Source of the DNA: Pseudomonas fluorescens
GTDB taxonomy: Bacteria; Pseudomonadota; Gammaproteobacteria; Pseudomonadales; Pseudomonadaceae
Direction of reading: 5' to 3'
Assembly (NCBI RefSeq): GCF_902497775.2
Contig: NZ_OZ024668.1
Span: forward strand, 4,820,326 to 4,884,325
DNA: 64,000 bases
Position 1 is the first letter of the stretch. Every line of letters begins with the position of its first letter. Below the pieces are notes generated by a model, which had not been told where the DNA came from, ran no database searches, and saw nothing but the letters and a program-made list of their open reading frames with translations. The position numbers were made by a program, and so were the translations under genes. Below, piece by piece: positions 30,242 through 40,274 of the stretch.

Positions 30242-31429
30242 TCAAATGGCCAGCGGCAGAACCTGCCAAAGCCCGTTTTGCTGAATCAATTGCCGATCGC
30301 AATCCGCCTCGACGGCGGCAGTCAAAGGCTGCCCAGGCAAGGCCTGAACCACCCGCTGACCTTCACTGCGCAATTGGCAGACCAACTGCCAGAGTGCCGC
30401 ATCGCTGCTGTCGGGCATCCAGATCCCGCCAGACGGCAATACCACCTCGGCTCGCCCCAGTGTGACCAGGGTCTTCAAATCCGTGGAGAAACCGGTAGCC
30501 GGGCGTGCCCGACCAAAGTCTGCTCCGATGTCGTCGTAACGACCGCCTTGGGCGATCGACTGACCGACACCCGGGACGAACGCGGCAAACACCACACCGG
30601 TGTGGTAGTGGTAGCCACGCAACTCGCCCAGGTCAAAATACAGCGGCAGCTCGGGATAACGCGTGGCCAGCCGCTCGGCGATCGCCATCAGGTCATCCAG
30701 TGCCGCCAGCACCGCAGCCGGTGCACGGCCCAGACGCACACGCGCCTCGGCCAGCACTTCACGGCCGCCGCACAGCTCGGTGAGCGAGCGCAGCATGCCG
30801 GCGAGGTCCGCTGGCAGCTTGGCGGTCAGCTCGATCACTTCGTCGACGGCCTTGCGCTGCAGGGCATCGAACAGCTGTTGCTCGATCGCCCCGGACAGGC
30901 CGGCAGCGCGGGCCAGGCCACGGTAGATACCGACATGGCCGAGGTCCATGTGCACGTCCGGCACATCGGCCAGTTGCAGCATGGCCAGCATCAGGCTGAT
31001 CACCTCGACGTCGCTGACCGGGCTGGCGTCGCCATACAGCTCGGCACCGAGCTGGATCGGGCTGCGCGAAGTCGACAGCGCCCGTGGCAAGGCGTGCAGC
31101 ACGCTACCGGCGTAGCACAGGCGGCTCGGGCCTTCACGACGCAGGGTGTGCGCATCGATGCGCGCAACCTGCGGGGTGATGTCGGCACGGAAACCCATCT
31201 GCCGGCCCGATTGCGGGTCGATGACCTTGAAGGTCCGCAGGTCCAGGTCCTGGCCGGCACCGGTGAGCAGCGATTCCAGGTACTCGATATGCGGGGTCAC
31301 GACGAAGTCATAACCCCAGCTCTGGAACAGATCCAACACCTGCCGACGCGCGATCTCGATGCGCGCCGCCTCAGGTGGCAGTACTTCTTCGATGCCATCT
31401 GGCAGCAGCCAGCGGTCTACCGTTGCCAT
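30242..31429 (-). CDS. hisZ: ATP phosphoribosyltransferase regulatory subunit HisZ
   Basis: 395-residue paralogue of histidyl-tRNA synthetase that joins short-form HisG and gives it activity and histidine feedback control in the first step of histidine synthesis. The protein starts [21 protein letters not shown] with the class-II synthetase motif region ([31 protein letters not shown]), but is shorter than HisS and lacks the anticodon-binding domain, as expected. The ATG at 31429 overlaps a TAA of a short upstream frame, discussed separately. No hisG is nearby. Confidence 0.95.
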   Translation of the reverse strand: MATVDRWLLPDGIEEVLPPEAARIEIARRQVLDLFQSWGYDFVVTPHIEYLESLLTGAGQDLDLRTFKVIDPQSGRQMGFRADITPQVARIDAHTLRREGPSRLCYAGSVLHALPRALSTSRSPIQLGAELYGDASPVSDVEVISLMLAMLQLADVPDVHMDLGHVGIYRGLARAAGLSGAIEQQLFDALQRKAVDEVIELTAKLPADLAGMLRSLTELCGGREVLAEARVRLGRAPAAVLAALDDLMAIAERLATRYPELPLYFDLGELRGYHYHTGVVFAAFVPGVGQSIAQGGRYDDIGADFGRARPATGFSTDLKTLVTLGRAEVVLPSGGIWMPDSSDAALWQLVCQLRSEGQRVVQALPGQPLTAAVEADCDRQLIQQNGLWQVLPLAI

Positions 31430-31614
31430 TACGCCATTTCCCCTATGGTCCGGGCGGCTTGCCCGCGGGCGAGCCTTGAGTGAAGCAGGTATCGGCAAAC
31501 AATGGCGCGCAGCACCGATTCCAGCGCTACCGCCGTGCCTATACCCTCGAATACCTTGGGCTGCTCTGTAGACCCGAGCCGGGTTTGAACCGTTCGATCT
31601 TGCAGACGCAAAAA

Positions 31615-31633
31615 AGCCGGGAATTTCCCGGCT
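31615..31633 (-). terminator. terminator after hflC
   Basis: Perfect palindrome AGCCGGGAATTTCCCGGCT followed on the minus strand by TTTTTTGCG. It separates the hflX/hflK/hflC block from hisZ-purA. A second GC hairpin (ACCCCGCC/GGCGGGGT, 31666-31698) lies closer to the hflC stop. Confidence 0.85.
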
Positions 31634-31704
31634 GCCGCATCATACACCCGTTTTCTCGCGGGATCACCCCGCCAGGCGTTTTAGCCGCCCGGCGGGGTAG
31701 ATGC

Positions 31705-32574
31705 TTATGGCTTGGACTTGTCCATGAACTTGAAGAAGTCGCTCTTCGGATCAAGTACCAGTACGTCGCTCTTGTCGGAGAAGCTCTCGCGGTAAGCCTT
31801 GAGGCTGCGATAGAACGCGTAGAAATCCTGGTCCTGACCGTAGGCCTTGGCGTAGATCGCCGCCGCCTGGGCATCGCCATCACCGCGGGTTTCTTCCGAT
31901 TCCCGGTAGGCTTCGGCCAGCAGTACCCGGCGCTGACGATCGGCGTCGGCACGGATGCCTTCGGCCAGCTCGTTACCCTTGGCGCGGTGCTCGCGGGCTT
32001 CACGCTCACGCTCGGTGCTCATGCGCTCGAACACGCTGCGGTTGACTTCCTTGGGCAGGTCGATGGCCTTGACGCGAACGTCGACCACTTCGATACCCAG
32101 TTCCTTGCTGGCCATGCGGTTCAGCGAGGCAGTGATGTCAGCCATCAGCGCGTCACGTTCACCGGAGACCACTTCGTGCAGGGTGCGTTTACCGAACTGG
32201 TCACGCAGGCCGCTTTCCAGACGGCGCGACAAACGTTCGTCGGCAATCTGCTTGAGGCCCGAGGTCGCGGTATAGAAGCGCTCGGCATCCTTGACCCGCC
32301 ACTTGGCGTAGGCATCGACCATCACCGCTTTCTTTTCCAGGGTCAGGAAGCGCTGGGTCGGGGCGTCCAGGGTCATCAGGCGGGCGTCGAACTTGCGCAC
32401 CTGGTTGACGTAAGGAACCTTCACATGCAGGCCGGGCTGGACATCAGCCTGGACCACACGACCAAATTGCAGGAGTACCGCACGCTCGGTCTGGGCCACG
32501 ATGTAGAAGCTGTTCCAGGCCACGATCGCCAGCACCACGGCCACGATCAGGGCGATCAGCGATTTATTGCTCAT
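31705..32574 (-). CDS. hflC: FtsH protease modulator HflC
   Basis: 289-residue inner-membrane SPFH/prohibitin-family protein that with HflK forms the large cage around FtsH and limits its access to membrane substrates. One N-terminal membrane anchor (LIALIVAVVLAIVAWNSFYIV, about residues 5-25, shown in part) is followed by the SPFH domain (TERAVLLQFGRVVQADV...) and a coiled-coil rich in Arg, Glu and Ala. Its ATG shares a base with the hflK stop. Family length is about 290-335. Confidence 0.96.
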   Translation of the reverse strand: MSNKSLIALIVAVVLAIVAWNSFYIVAQTERAVLLQFGRVVQADVQPGLHVKVPYVNQVRKFDARLMTLDAPTQRFLTLEKKAVMVDAYAKWRVKDAERFYTATSGLKQIADERLSRRLESGLRDQFGKRTLHEVVSGERDALMADITASLNRMASKELGIEVVDVRVKAIDLPKEVNRSVFERMSTEREREAREHRAKGNELAEGIRADADRQRRVLLAEAYRESEETRGDGDAQAAAIYAKAYGQDQDFYAFYRSLKAYRESFSDKSDVLVLDPKSDFFKFMDKSKP

Positions 32575-33737
32575 CAGCGGCTCTCCCTAGTACGCAACTG
32601 TGTTTGCTGCTGTTGCAGTTCCGCCGCACGGGTAGCCGCATCAGCGTTGGCCGAAGGCGCAGTGCTGGTGACCGGAGTGTTACGCGAACCGCTGCTCTGG
32701 ATCATCTTGTCGAGCGGCAAGTACAGCAGGTTGTTCTGGCCGTCCTTGCCGGTAACCAGGACCTTGCTGGTGTTGCTGTAGACTTCCTGCATGGTGTCCA
32801 GGTACAGGCGCTGACGGGTCACCTCGGGAGCCTTGCGGTACTCGGTGACCAGCTTGGTGAAGCGGTCGGCCTCACCCTTGGCACGCGAGACGACTTCGTC
32901 GCGGTAACCGTTGGCGTCCTCGATGATCCGCTGGGCCTGACCACGGGCTTCCGGCACCACGCCATTGGCGTAGGACTCGGCCTGGTTGCGGGCGCGCTGC
33001 TCGTCTTCACGGGCACGGATCACGTCGTCGAAGGCTTCCTGCACTTCACGCGGGGCTGCCGCGCTCTGTACGTTGACCTGGGTGACGGTGATACCGGTAC
33101 GGTAGGTATCGAGGAAACGCTGCAGGCGCTCCTTGATTTCCACGGCCATCTGCTCACGACCTTCGGTCAGCACCTTGTCCATCGCGGTGGAACCCACCAC
33201 GTGACGCAAAGCACTGTCGGTCGCGTGCTGCAGGCTGACTTCAGGCTGATCGACGTTCAGCACGAAATCCTGCAGGTTGGTGATCTTGTACTGCACGGTC
33301 AGCGGCACCTCGACGATGTTCTCGTCTTCGGTCAGCATCTGCCCCTGCTTGGTATAGGCACGTTCGCGGGTAACGTTCTCCATGTACTTGCGATCGATCG
33401 GCGGGAAGTAGATGTTCAGGCCCGGCCCTACGGTTTCGTAGTATTTGCCGAAGCGCAGCACGACTGCCTGCTCCTGTTCGTCGACCACGTACACGGCGCT
33501 GTACAGCCAGATAGCTGCAAGCACGGCGAGACCGATGCCGAGCAGGCCGAAGCCACCGCCCTTGCCGATGCCGCCATCACCACCGCGTTTTTTGCCACTG
33601 CCGAACATGCCGTTCAGGCTGTCCTGCAGCTTGCGGAAGGCCTCGTCGAGATCCGGTGGCCCTTTCTTGTCGCCACCACGGCGCCCGCCCCACGGATCCT
33701 GATTGTTCGAGTTGCCACCCGGCTCATTCCAAGCCAT
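32574..33737 (-). CDS. hflK: FtsH protease modulator HflK
   Basis: 387-residue partner of HflC. Start at 33737 (MAWNEPGGNSNNQDPWGGRR) has GGAGAG upstream; the long in-frame extension ahead lacks a ribosome site. Order: Gly/Asn/Arg-rich cytoplasmic N-terminus typical of HflK (about 1-60), one membrane helix (about 68-90, LLGIGLAVLAAIWLYSAVYVV in part), SPFH domain (EQEQAVVLRFGKYYETVGPG) and coiled-coil, then a Gln/Ser/Thr-rich tail. It is followed directly by hflC and lies 96 bp after hflX. Confidence 0.97.
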   Translation of the reverse strand: MAWNEPGGNSNNQDPWGGRRGGDKKGPPDLDEAFRKLQDSLNGMFGSGKKRGGDGGIGKGGGFGLLGIGLAVLAAIWLYSAVYVVDEQEQAVVLRFGKYYETVGPGLNIYFPPIDRKYMENVTRERAYTKQGQMLTEDENIVEVPLTVQYKITNLQDFVLNVDQPEVSLQHATDSALRHVVGSTAMDKVLTEGREQMAVEIKERLQRFLDTYRTGITVTQVNVQSAAAPREVQEAFDDVIRAREDEQRARNQAESYANGVVPEARGQAQRIIEDANGYRDEVVSRAKGEADRFTKLVTEYRKAPEVTRQRLYLDTMQEVYSNTSKVLVTGKDGQNNLLYLPLDKMIQSSGSRNTPVTSTAPSANADAATRAAELQQQQTQLRTRESR

Positions 33738-33833
33738 AGCGCTCTCCATCTGATAAAGCAAAGACGCGCCCACGGCGCGCCGTCCAATGCTACAGAATGC
33801 CTGTCACGGCTGCCCGACCGCGTCGCCGGGCAT

Positions 33834-35135
33834 TTATTGCAAAGTATGTTGCTCGATGAATTCCAACGGCTGCAAACCTTCGCGGCTGACCAGGCGATTC
33901 AACTCCACCCGCGGCAGTCGCACAGCCAGCAGGCTGCTGCCTTCATCGTCATGCTCTTCGCTCTGTACCGCGCCCAGTTCAAAGAACTGCGCGCGCAACC
34001 GGGCAAAACGCTGTTCAAGGCGCAAGGTACCGACAAACAGGTCATCCCCCAGCAATTCGGCGACCGCCTGCCCCACCAGCTCCAGCCCCCGACCATCGCG
34101 GGCCGAAACCCAGACCCGTTGCGGCTTGCCATCGGCATCGCGCTGAATCTGCGGCTCGACGCCTTCAAGCAGGTCGAGTTTGTTATAGACCTCAAGGATC
34201 GGCAAGCCTTCTGCACCGATCTCTCCCAGTACCGCCATGACCTGCTCGATCTGCGCCATGCGCTCAGGCTCATGGGCGTCGATCACGTGCAGCAGCAGGT
34301 CGGAGTTGCTCGACTCTTCGAGCGTAGCCCGAAATGCCTCGACCAGCTTGTGCGGCAAGTGACGAATGAAGCCCACGGTGTCGGCCAGCACGATCGGCCC
34401 GATGTCGTCGAGCTCGAGCCGGCGCAGGGTCGGGTCGAGGGTCGCGAACAACTGGTCGGCGGCATAGACCTCTGACTGGGTCAGGGCGTTGAACAGGGTC
34501 GATTTGCCGGCGTTGGTGTAGCCGACCAGGGAAACCGAGGGGATATCCGCCCGTTTACGGCCACGGCGAGCCTGCTCACGCTGGCTGCGGACCTTCTCCA
34601 GACGCGCCTTGATCTGGCGCAGGCGTACCCGCAGCAGGCGGCGGTCGGTTTCCAGCTGGGTTTCACCTGGGCCGCGCAGGCCGATACCGCCTTTTTGCCG
34701 CTCAAGGTGAGTCCAGCCACGCACCAGCCGCGTGCTCATGTGCTCGAGCTGGGCCAATTCGACCTGCAGCTTGCCTTCATGGGTACGCGCCCGCTGGGCG
34801 AAGATGTCGAGGATCAGACCGGTGCGGTCAAGCACGCGACACTCGAAGACTCGTTCGAGGTTACGTTCCTGACTGGGAGTGAGGGTGTGATTGAAAATCA
34901 CCAAATCTACCTGTTCGGCGTTGACCAGGTCGCGTAACTCTTCGACCTTGCCGCTGCCAATCAGGTATTTGGCGGTGGGCTGATGTCGCGCCACATTGGC
35001 GAACGCGACAATATCGGCCCCAGCCGACAGTGCCAGCTCCTGAAACTCCTGCGGATCTTCGCGCGCCTCAGGGTTCTGACCTTCCAAGTGAACGAGGACC
35101 GCCCGTTCACCACCACCGTGGCGCTCAAAGAACAA
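33834..35135 (-). CDS. hflX: GTPase HflX
   Basis: 433-residue ribosome-associated GTPase that splits stalled 70S ribosomes, for example after heat or antibiotic stress. N-terminal HflX domain (about 1-190) with the glycine-rich GGIGLRGPGETQLE, then the G domain with Walker A GYTNAGKS (205-212), the G3 DTVGFIRHLP and G4 NKLD motifs. The start is TTG at 35135 (TTG-TTC-TTT), supported by ATAGGAG 7 nt upstream; the ribosome site lies in the end of hfq, 12 bp away, so hfq and hflX are coupled. A non-ATG start may keep its level low. Confidence 0.95.
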   Translation of the reverse strand: MFFERHGGGERAVLVHLEGQNPEAREDPQEFQELALSAGADIVAFANVARHQPTAKYLIGSGKVEELRDLVNAEQVDLVIFNHTLTPSQERNLERVFECRVLDRTGLILDIFAQRARTHEGKLQVELAQLEHMSTRLVRGWTHLERQKGGIGLRGPGETQLETDRRLLRVRLRQIKARLEKVRSQREQARRGRKRADIPSVSLVGYTNAGKSTLFNALTQSEVYAADQLFATLDPTLRRLELDDIGPIVLADTVGFIRHLPHKLVEAFRATLEESSNSDLLLHVIDAHEPERMAQIEQVMAVLGEIGAEGLPILEVYNKLDLLEGVEPQIQRDADGKPQRVWVSARDGRGLELVGQAVAELLGDDLFVGTLRLEQRFARLRAQFFELGAVQSEEHDDEGSSLLAVRLPRVELNRLVSREGLQPLEFIEQHTLQ

Positions 35136-35147
35136 AGCAGACTCCTA

Positions 35148-35408
35148 TCAGGCGTTACCTGGCTCAGCGTCGCCTTGCTCGGATTCGGTTGCGCTAGGCA
35201 GACGGATCGGACGCACAGGGACAACTGTCGAGATGGCGTGTTTGTAAACCATCTGGCTGACGGTGTTCTTCAGCAGAATCACGAACTGGTCGAAGGATTC
35301 GATCGTGCCTTGCAGCTTGATGCCGTTAACCAGATAGATCGAAACCCCAACTTTTTCTTTTCTCAAAGTATTCAAGTAAGGGTCTTGTAGCGAATGCCCT
35401 TTTGACAT
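35148..35408 (-). CDS. hfq: RNA chaperone Hfq
   Basis: 86-residue hexameric Sm-like RNA chaperone that pairs small RNAs with mRNAs and, with Crc, represses catabolic genes in pseudomonads. The ATG at 35408 ([13 protein letters not shown]) has CAGGAG upstream. Sm1 motif [21 protein letters not shown] (in part, about 20-42) and Sm2 VYKHAIST (about 54-61) are intact; the C-terminal tail is short, about 20 residues, as is usual for Pseudomonas. Genes miaA-hfq-hflX follow the conserved order. Confidence 0.98.
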   Translation of the reverse strand: MSKGHSLQDPYLNTLRKEKVGVSIYLVNGIKLQGTIESFDQFVILLKNTVSQMVYKHAISTVVPVRPIRLPSATESEQGDAEPGNA

Positions 35409-35504
35409 ATACCGCACTCCTGTAAGGATCAATAGTAAAAAAATCAAAGAAAAACTGATGGCTCAAGCCGCCCCACCCCAAGGATAGACGGCAATTGCAA
35501 GGAC

Positions 35505-36476
35505 TCAGCTCAATATGGAGACCGATCCAAGGTATTTCAAGGTGCGAGACAGATTGTCGCAGGCCAGGCTGTCCAACCAGTGCAGGTCAGCCCAACTACG
35601 CAACCAGGTGAACTGCCGCTTCGCCAATTGGCGAGTGGCAATAATGCCGCGCTCCTGCATTTCAACTGAAGTCAACTTGCCATCAAGGTGATCCCAGACC
35701 TGGCGATAACCAACCGCCCGTATAGACGGCAGCCCCGCGTGCAAGTCACTTCTGGCTCGCAGCAATCGGACCTCGTCAACGAAGCCCTGTTCCAGCATTT
35801 GCCCGAATCGTAGCGCAATCCGTTCATGCAGTATGTGCCGATCGGTTGGCGCAATGGCCAGGCTGGCGACAGTATAGGGCAATTGTCCTGTTGCGGACGC
35901 GCCTGCGGCGCTACTTTCAGCGGATTGACGCTGACGATGTTCGGTCATCGTCAGGCCGCTGACCCGGTAGACCTCCAGCGCACGGATCAGCCGCTGCGGG
36001 TCATTGGGGTGAATGCGCGCCGCCGATTCCGGGTCAACCGCCGCCAGCTGCTGGTGCAAGGCGTGCAAGCCCAGGCGCTGGACCTCGTCTTCAAGCTCGG
36101 CACGCACCTGCGGGTCAGCCGCCGGCATGTCCGCCAGGCCTTCAAGCAAAGCCTTGTAATAAAGCATGGTGCCACCCACCAGCAGCGGAATCTTGCCGCG
36201 CGCGGTGATATCGGCCATGGCTTCCAGGGCGTCGCGACGAAAATCGGCGGCCGAATAACTTTCGGCCGGATCGAGGATGTCGATCAGTCGGTGCGGGTGG
36301 GCTGCGAGGATGTCTTTCGACGGCTTGGCGGTGCCGATGTCCATGCCACGGTAGACCAACGCCGAGTCGACGCTGATCAGCTCGCACGGCAACACCTTGG
36401 TCAGCTCGATGGCAAGGTCGGTCTTGCCCGCCGCAGTCGGGCCCATCAGGAATATCGCGGGAGGTTTGCCGCTCAT
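35505..36476 (-). CDS. miaA: tRNA dimethylallyltransferase MiaA
   Basis: 323-residue enzyme that adds the dimethylallyl group to A37 of tRNAs reading U-starting codons. The ATG at 36476 ([19 protein letters not shown]) places the P-loop GPTAAGKT at residues 12-19; [16 protein letters not shown] and the [13 protein letters not shown] region follow, all typical. It starts 1 bp after mutL, in the classic mutL-miaA-hfq-hflX order. A gap of 96 bp to hfq leaves room for separate hfq promoters. Confidence 0.97.
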   Translation of the reverse strand: MSGKPPAIFLMGPTAAGKTDLAIELTKVLPCELISVDSALVYRGMDIGTAKPSKDILAAHPHRLIDILDPAESYSAADFRRDALEAMADITARGKIPLLVGGTMLYYKALLEGLADMPAADPQVRAELEDEVQRLGLHALHQQLAAVDPESAARIHPNDPQRLIRALEVYRVSGLTMTEHRQRQSAESSAAGASATGQLPYTVASLAIAPTDRHILHERIALRFGQMLEQGFVDEVRLLRARSDLHAGLPSIRAVGYRQVWDHLDGKLTSVEMQERGIIATRQLAKRQFTWLRSWADLHWLDSLACDNLSRTLKYLGSVSILS

Positions 36477-36477
36477 G

Positions 36478-38379
36478 TCATCGACCGCGCAAGAACAGTT
36501 TGTCCAGATCGTCCAGGCCCATCTGGGTCCAGGTCGGTCGGCCATGGTTGCATTGACCGCTGCGCTCGGTGTTTTCCATGTCGCGCAGCAGGCCGTTCAT
36601 TTCAGCGATGGCCAGGCGCCGGTTGGCGCGGATGGCGCCGTGGCAGGCCATGGTTCCGAGCAGTTCGTTCAGGTGCGCCTGAATGCGGTCGCTGGTGCCG
36701 TACTCCATCAGGTCGGCCAGTACGTCCTGGACCAGGCGGTTGGCCTCGGCCTGCTTGAGCAGTGCCGGAATCTGCCGAATCGCCAGGCTTTCCGGGCCAA
36801 GACGCTGCAACTCGAAGCCCAGGCGCTGGAACCACTCGGCGTGCTCTTCGGCGCAATCGGCTTCGCGCTGGCTCAAGGCCAGGGATTCCGGTACCAGCAG
36901 CGGCTGACCGCTGAGACCTTCGCTGGCCATGGCCACCTTGAGTCGCTCGTACATGATCCGCTCATGGGCGGCGTGCATGTCCACCAGCACCAGGCCGACG
37001 GCGTTTTCGGCCAGGATATAGATGCCCTTGAGCTGGGCCAGGGCGTAGCCCAGCGGCGGGATATCGCCCTGGCCTTCGGGCAAGGCAACCGGTGCTGTCT
37101 CGGCCAGCGGCGCAAAAAACTCCCGGTACACGCCCTGGGCCTCGGCCGCAGGCAATGCCTGGGTCGGCCTTGGCGTGTACTGGTATTGATAGCCGGCGCC
37201 GCTGCCATTACTGCCCACGGACGCACGCAAACCCGGCTCGGCGGAGGGCTGCTCAAGCAGGTTGGCAGCCAGGCGCATCTCGCCCTGGGGGCCGAATTCA
37301 CCGGCCTGGATGCCGCTGGGGCGGATGATTTCGCTGGTGGCGGCGGGCGCGGCCAACTGGTCTTCCGGGCGCACATCGGCCAGGGCACGGTGCAGGGTGC
37401 CGTACAAAAAGTCATGGACCATGCGCCCGTCACGAAAGCGCACTTCGTGCTTGGTCGGGTGCACGTTGACGTCGACGCCCGTCGGGTCGACCTCGAGAAA
37501 CAGCACAAAGGTCGGGTGCCGACCGTTGAACAGCACGTCACGGTAGGCCTGGCGCACGGCATGTGCGACCAGCTTGTCGCGCACTGCGCGGCCGTTGACG
37601 AAGAAATACTGCAGGTCGGCCTGGCTGCGCGAGAAGGTCGGTAAACCGACCCAGCCCCACAGGTGCAGGCCGTTGCGCTCGATCTCGATCGGCAGCGCCT
37701 GCTCGAGGAAGCCCGGGCCGCAGATCGACGCGACACGGCGGGCACGGGCGGTATCGTCATGGGCTTCGTGCAGGCTGAGGATGCTTTTGCCGTTGTGACG
37801 CAGGTGAAAGCCCACGTCAAAGCGCGCCAGCGCCAGGCGGCGGATCACTTCCTGCAGGTGATCGAATTCGGTTTTCTCGGTCTTGAGGAACTTGCGCCGG
37901 GCCGGGGTATTGAAGAACAGGTCGCGCACTTCCACCGAAGTGCCGACCGGATGCGCCGCCGGCTGCACTCGCGGGGCCATGTCGCGGCCTTCGGTTTCCA
38001 CCTGCCAAGCCTGTTCGGCGTCACGGGTGCGCGAGGTCAGGGTCAGGCGGGCAACCGAGCTGATCGAGGCCAGGGCCTCACCACGAAAGCCCAGGCTCAT
38101 GACCCGCTCCAGGTCTTCAAGGTCGCGAATCTTGCTGGTGGCGTGGCGGGCCAAGGCCAGCGGCAGATCGTCGGCGGCAATGCCACCGCCGTCGTCGCGC
38201 ACGCGCAGCAACTTGACGCCGCCCTGCTCGACTTCGACGTCAATGCGTTTGGCGCCGGAGTCCAGGCTGTTTTCCAGCAGTTCCTTGATCACCGAGGCCG
38301 GGCGCTCGACGACCTCACCCGCAGCAATCTGGTTGGCCAGCCGCGGGCTGAGCAGTTCGATCCGGGCACTGCTACTCAT
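36478..38379 (-). CDS. mutL: DNA mismatch repair protein MutL
   Basis: 633-residue mismatch-repair mediator. GHKL ATPase N-terminus with [27 protein letters not shown] and [14 protein letters not shown] motifs (about residues 1-110), variable linker, and C-terminal dimerisation domain (about 440-633). The C-terminal [12 protein letters not shown] fits the nicking-endonuclease motif DQHA-x2-E-x4-E, as expected in a lineage without MutH. The start overlaps the amiB stop by 4 nt and the end abuts miaA. Confidence 0.97.
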   Translation of the reverse strand: MSSSARIELLSPRLANQIAAGEVVERPASVIKELLENSLDSGAKRIDVEVEQGGVKLLRVRDDGGGIAADDLPLALARHATSKIRDLEDLERVMSLGFRGEALASISSVARLTLTSRTRDAEQAWQVETEGRDMAPRVQPAAHPVGTSVEVRDLFFNTPARRKFLKTEKTEFDHLQEVIRRLALARFDVGFHLRHNGKSILSLHEAHDDTARARRVASICGPGFLEQALPIEIERNGLHLWGWVGLPTFSRSQADLQYFFVNGRAVRDKLVAHAVRQAYRDVLFNGRHPTFVLFLEVDPTGVDVNVHPTKHEVRFRDGRMVHDFLYGTLHRALADVRPEDQLAAPAATSEIIRPSGIQAGEFGPQGEMRLAANLLEQPSAEPGLRASVGSNGSGAGYQYQYTPRPTQALPAAEAQGVYREFFAPLAETAPVALPEGQGDIPPLGYALAQLKGIYILAENAVGLVLVDMHAAHERIMYERLKVAMASEGLSGQPLLVPESLALSQREADCAEEHAEWFQRLGFELQRLGPESLAIRQIPALLKQAEANRLVQDVLADLMEYGTSDRIQAHLNELLGTMACHGAIRANRRLAIAEMNGLLRDMENTERSGQCNHGRPTWTQMGLDDLDKLFLRGR

Positions 38380-39788
38380 TGCTGGGCCGCCAATGCCGTG
38401 GTCGGGATGTTCAGGTGCTGGCCGACTTTCAGCTCATCGGTCTTCAGGCTGTTGGCGCTGCGCAGGCTGGCAACGCTGACCTGATAACGCACGGCGATCA
38501 TCGCCAGGGTCTCGCCCGGGCGCACCGAGTGCTCGCGCGGGCCCTGGGCAATCTTGCCGCTGTCACGCAGCCAGGCCACATAAGTGCCCGGCGGCGGGTT
38601 CTGCTGGAAGAACTGCCGTACGCCGCTGTGAATCGAGCGCGCCAGGGACTGCTGGTGGCTCGGGGTGGCCAGCTTGGCCGCCTCGTTGGCGTTGGAGATG
38701 AAGCCGGTTTCCACCAGGATCGACGGGATGTCTGGCGATTTCAGCACCATGAACCCAGCCTGCTCGACGCGCTGCTTGTGCAGCGGGGTGATGCGGCCCA
38801 TGTTGCCCAGGACCTTCTGGCCGACGTTGAGGCTGGAGCTCAGCGAAGCGGTCATCGACAGGTCGAGCAACACCCCGGCGAGCATGCGGTCCTTGTCATC
38901 GAGGCTGACGTTGCCGGCACCACCGATCAGGTCGGAGCGGTTTTCACTGTCAGCCAGCCAGCGCGCGGTTTCCGAGGTGGCGCCGCGATCGGACAAGGCG
39001 AACACCGAGGCCCCGAATGCGGCCTTGGACGGCGCGGCGTCGGCGTGGATCGAGATGAACAGGTCGGCGCCCTTCTTGCGGGCAATCTCAGTACGTTTGC
39101 GCAGCGGGATGAAGTAGTCGCCGGTACGGGTCAGCTCGGCGCGGAAACCCTTCTCGGTGTTGATCTGGCGCTGCAGTTCCTTGGCGATGGCCAGGACGAT
39201 GTCTTTTTCGTGCTGGCCACGCGAACCGGAGGCACCCGGGTCTTCACCGCCGTGACCGGCGTCGATGGCGATGACGATGTCACGCTTGCCGTTGGGCACC
39301 GGGGTCAGCTTGATCGCCGGTTGCGCCGGGGTGACCGGCACCGCTGGGGTGGTTGCCACCGGCGGCGTTGGTGTTGGCGGCGCGGCATCGGCTTCCTGGT
39401 CGAACAGGTCGACCACCAGGCGGTTGCCGTACTGGGCATTGGGCGCCAGGGTGAAGCTCTTGGGCGTCACCGACTTCTTCAGGTCGACCACCACACGCAG
39501 GTCGGTCGGCGTACGCTGGGCCGAGCGCACGCTGGTAATCGGGGTATTGGAGGTGGACACCGACAACGGCGCAGCCAGAGTCGCGCCATTGATGTCGATC
39601 ACCAGGCGATCCGGGGCGGTCAGGGTAAACACGCTGTGCTGCACAGGACCCGAGAGGTCGAAGACCAGCCGTGTGTTATCCGGCGCTCGCCATAAACGCA
39701 TACTTTTGACTTGCGTGACGGCCAGAGCGTCAACGGTCACTACCGTAAGCAGCAGTCCTACGACAGAAACCAGTGCGCGAATGCGCAT
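38376..39788 (-). CDS. amiB: N-acetylmuramoyl-L-alanine amidase AmiB with LysM domain
   Basis: About 470-residue periplasmic amidase that cuts septal peptidoglycan during daughter-cell separation. Signal peptide ending VDALA, AMIN domain (about residues 25-130), Pro/Thr-rich linker, zinc-dependent Amidase_3 domain beginning [18 protein letters not shown], and a C-terminal LysM repeat ([22 protein letters not shown]). I prefer ATG 39788 (GGGGATAGGT just upstream); an ATG four codons earlier at 39800 is also possible. It is 15 bp after tsaE and overlaps mutL by 4 nt. Confidence 0.95.
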   Translation of the reverse strand: MRIRALVSVVGLLLTVVTVDALAVTQVKSMRLWRAPDNTRLVFDLSGPVQHSVFTLTAPDRLVIDINGATLAAPLSVSTSNTPITSVRSAQRTPTDLRVVVDLKKSVTPKSFTLAPNAQYGNRLVVDLFDQEADAAPPTPTPPVATTPAVPVTPAQPAIKLTPVPNGKRDIVIAIDAGHGGEDPGASGSRGQHEKDIVLAIAKELQRQINTEKGFRAELTRTGDYFIPLRKRTEIARKKGADLFISIHADAAPSKAAFGASVFALSDRGATSETARWLADSENRSDLIGGAGNVSLDDKDRMLAGVLLDLSMTASLSSSLNVGQKVLGNMGRITPLHKQRVEQAGFMVLKSPDIPSILVETGFISNANEAAKLATPSHQQSLARSIHSGVRQFFQQNPPPGTYVAWLRDSGKIAQGPREHSVRPGETLAMIAVRYQVSVASLRSANSLKTDELKVGQHLNIPTTALAAQQ

Positions 39789-39803
39789 ACCTATCCCCAT
39801 TTT

Positions 39804-40274
39804 CTATTTGAATTCCAAGGCCAGAGTGGCACACCAGGCTTCGCCACGTGCCCCCTGCGGCGACAGGTTGAGCGAACGACCGCTCGCCTGGGGGCTTATG
39901 GTAATGGTCAGGTCGGGCTTTGGCAAAATGCCCGCCCCTTTTTGGGGCCATTCGAACAGGCACAGGGCATCATCTTCGAAGTAATCGCGGATGCCCAGGA
40001 ACTCCAGTTCCTCCGGATCGACCAGGCGGTAGAGGTCGAAGTGGAAGGCGCGAATGTCGCCAATCTCATAAGGCTCAACCACGGTAAAGGTAGGACTTTT
40101 TACTGCACCTTGGTGCCCCAGGCCGCGAATAATGCCCCGCGACAAGGTGGTCTTGCCGGCTCCCAGGTCCCCTTCGAGAAAAATCACGCCGTGACCTTGG
40201 GTCACTTCGGCAATGCGGTAGCCGAAGCGGACCATGGCCTCTTCATCGGCCAAAAACAGGGTTATGCCAGACAC
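39804..40274 (-). CDS. tsaE: tRNA threonylcarbamoyladenosine biosynthesis ATPase TsaE
   Basis: 156-residue P-loop ATPase needed with TsaB and TsaD to put threonylcarbamoyl on A37 of ANN-reading tRNAs. The Walker A motif GDLGAGKTT is at about residues 35-43, followed by SPTFTVVEPYEIG and the DLYRLVDPEELEFLG segment, all typical (formerly YjeE). It starts with GTG at 40274 inside the end of nnrD (13-nt overlap), so it depends on translational coupling. Confidence 0.95.
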   Translation of the reverse strand: MSGITLFLADEEAMVRFGYRIAEVTQGHGVIFLEGDLGAGKTTLSRGIIRGLGHQGAVKSPTFTVVEPYEIGDIRAFHFDLYRLVDPEELEFLGIRDYFEDDALCLFEWPQKGAGILPKPDLTITISPQASGRSLNLSPQGARGEAWCATLALEFK

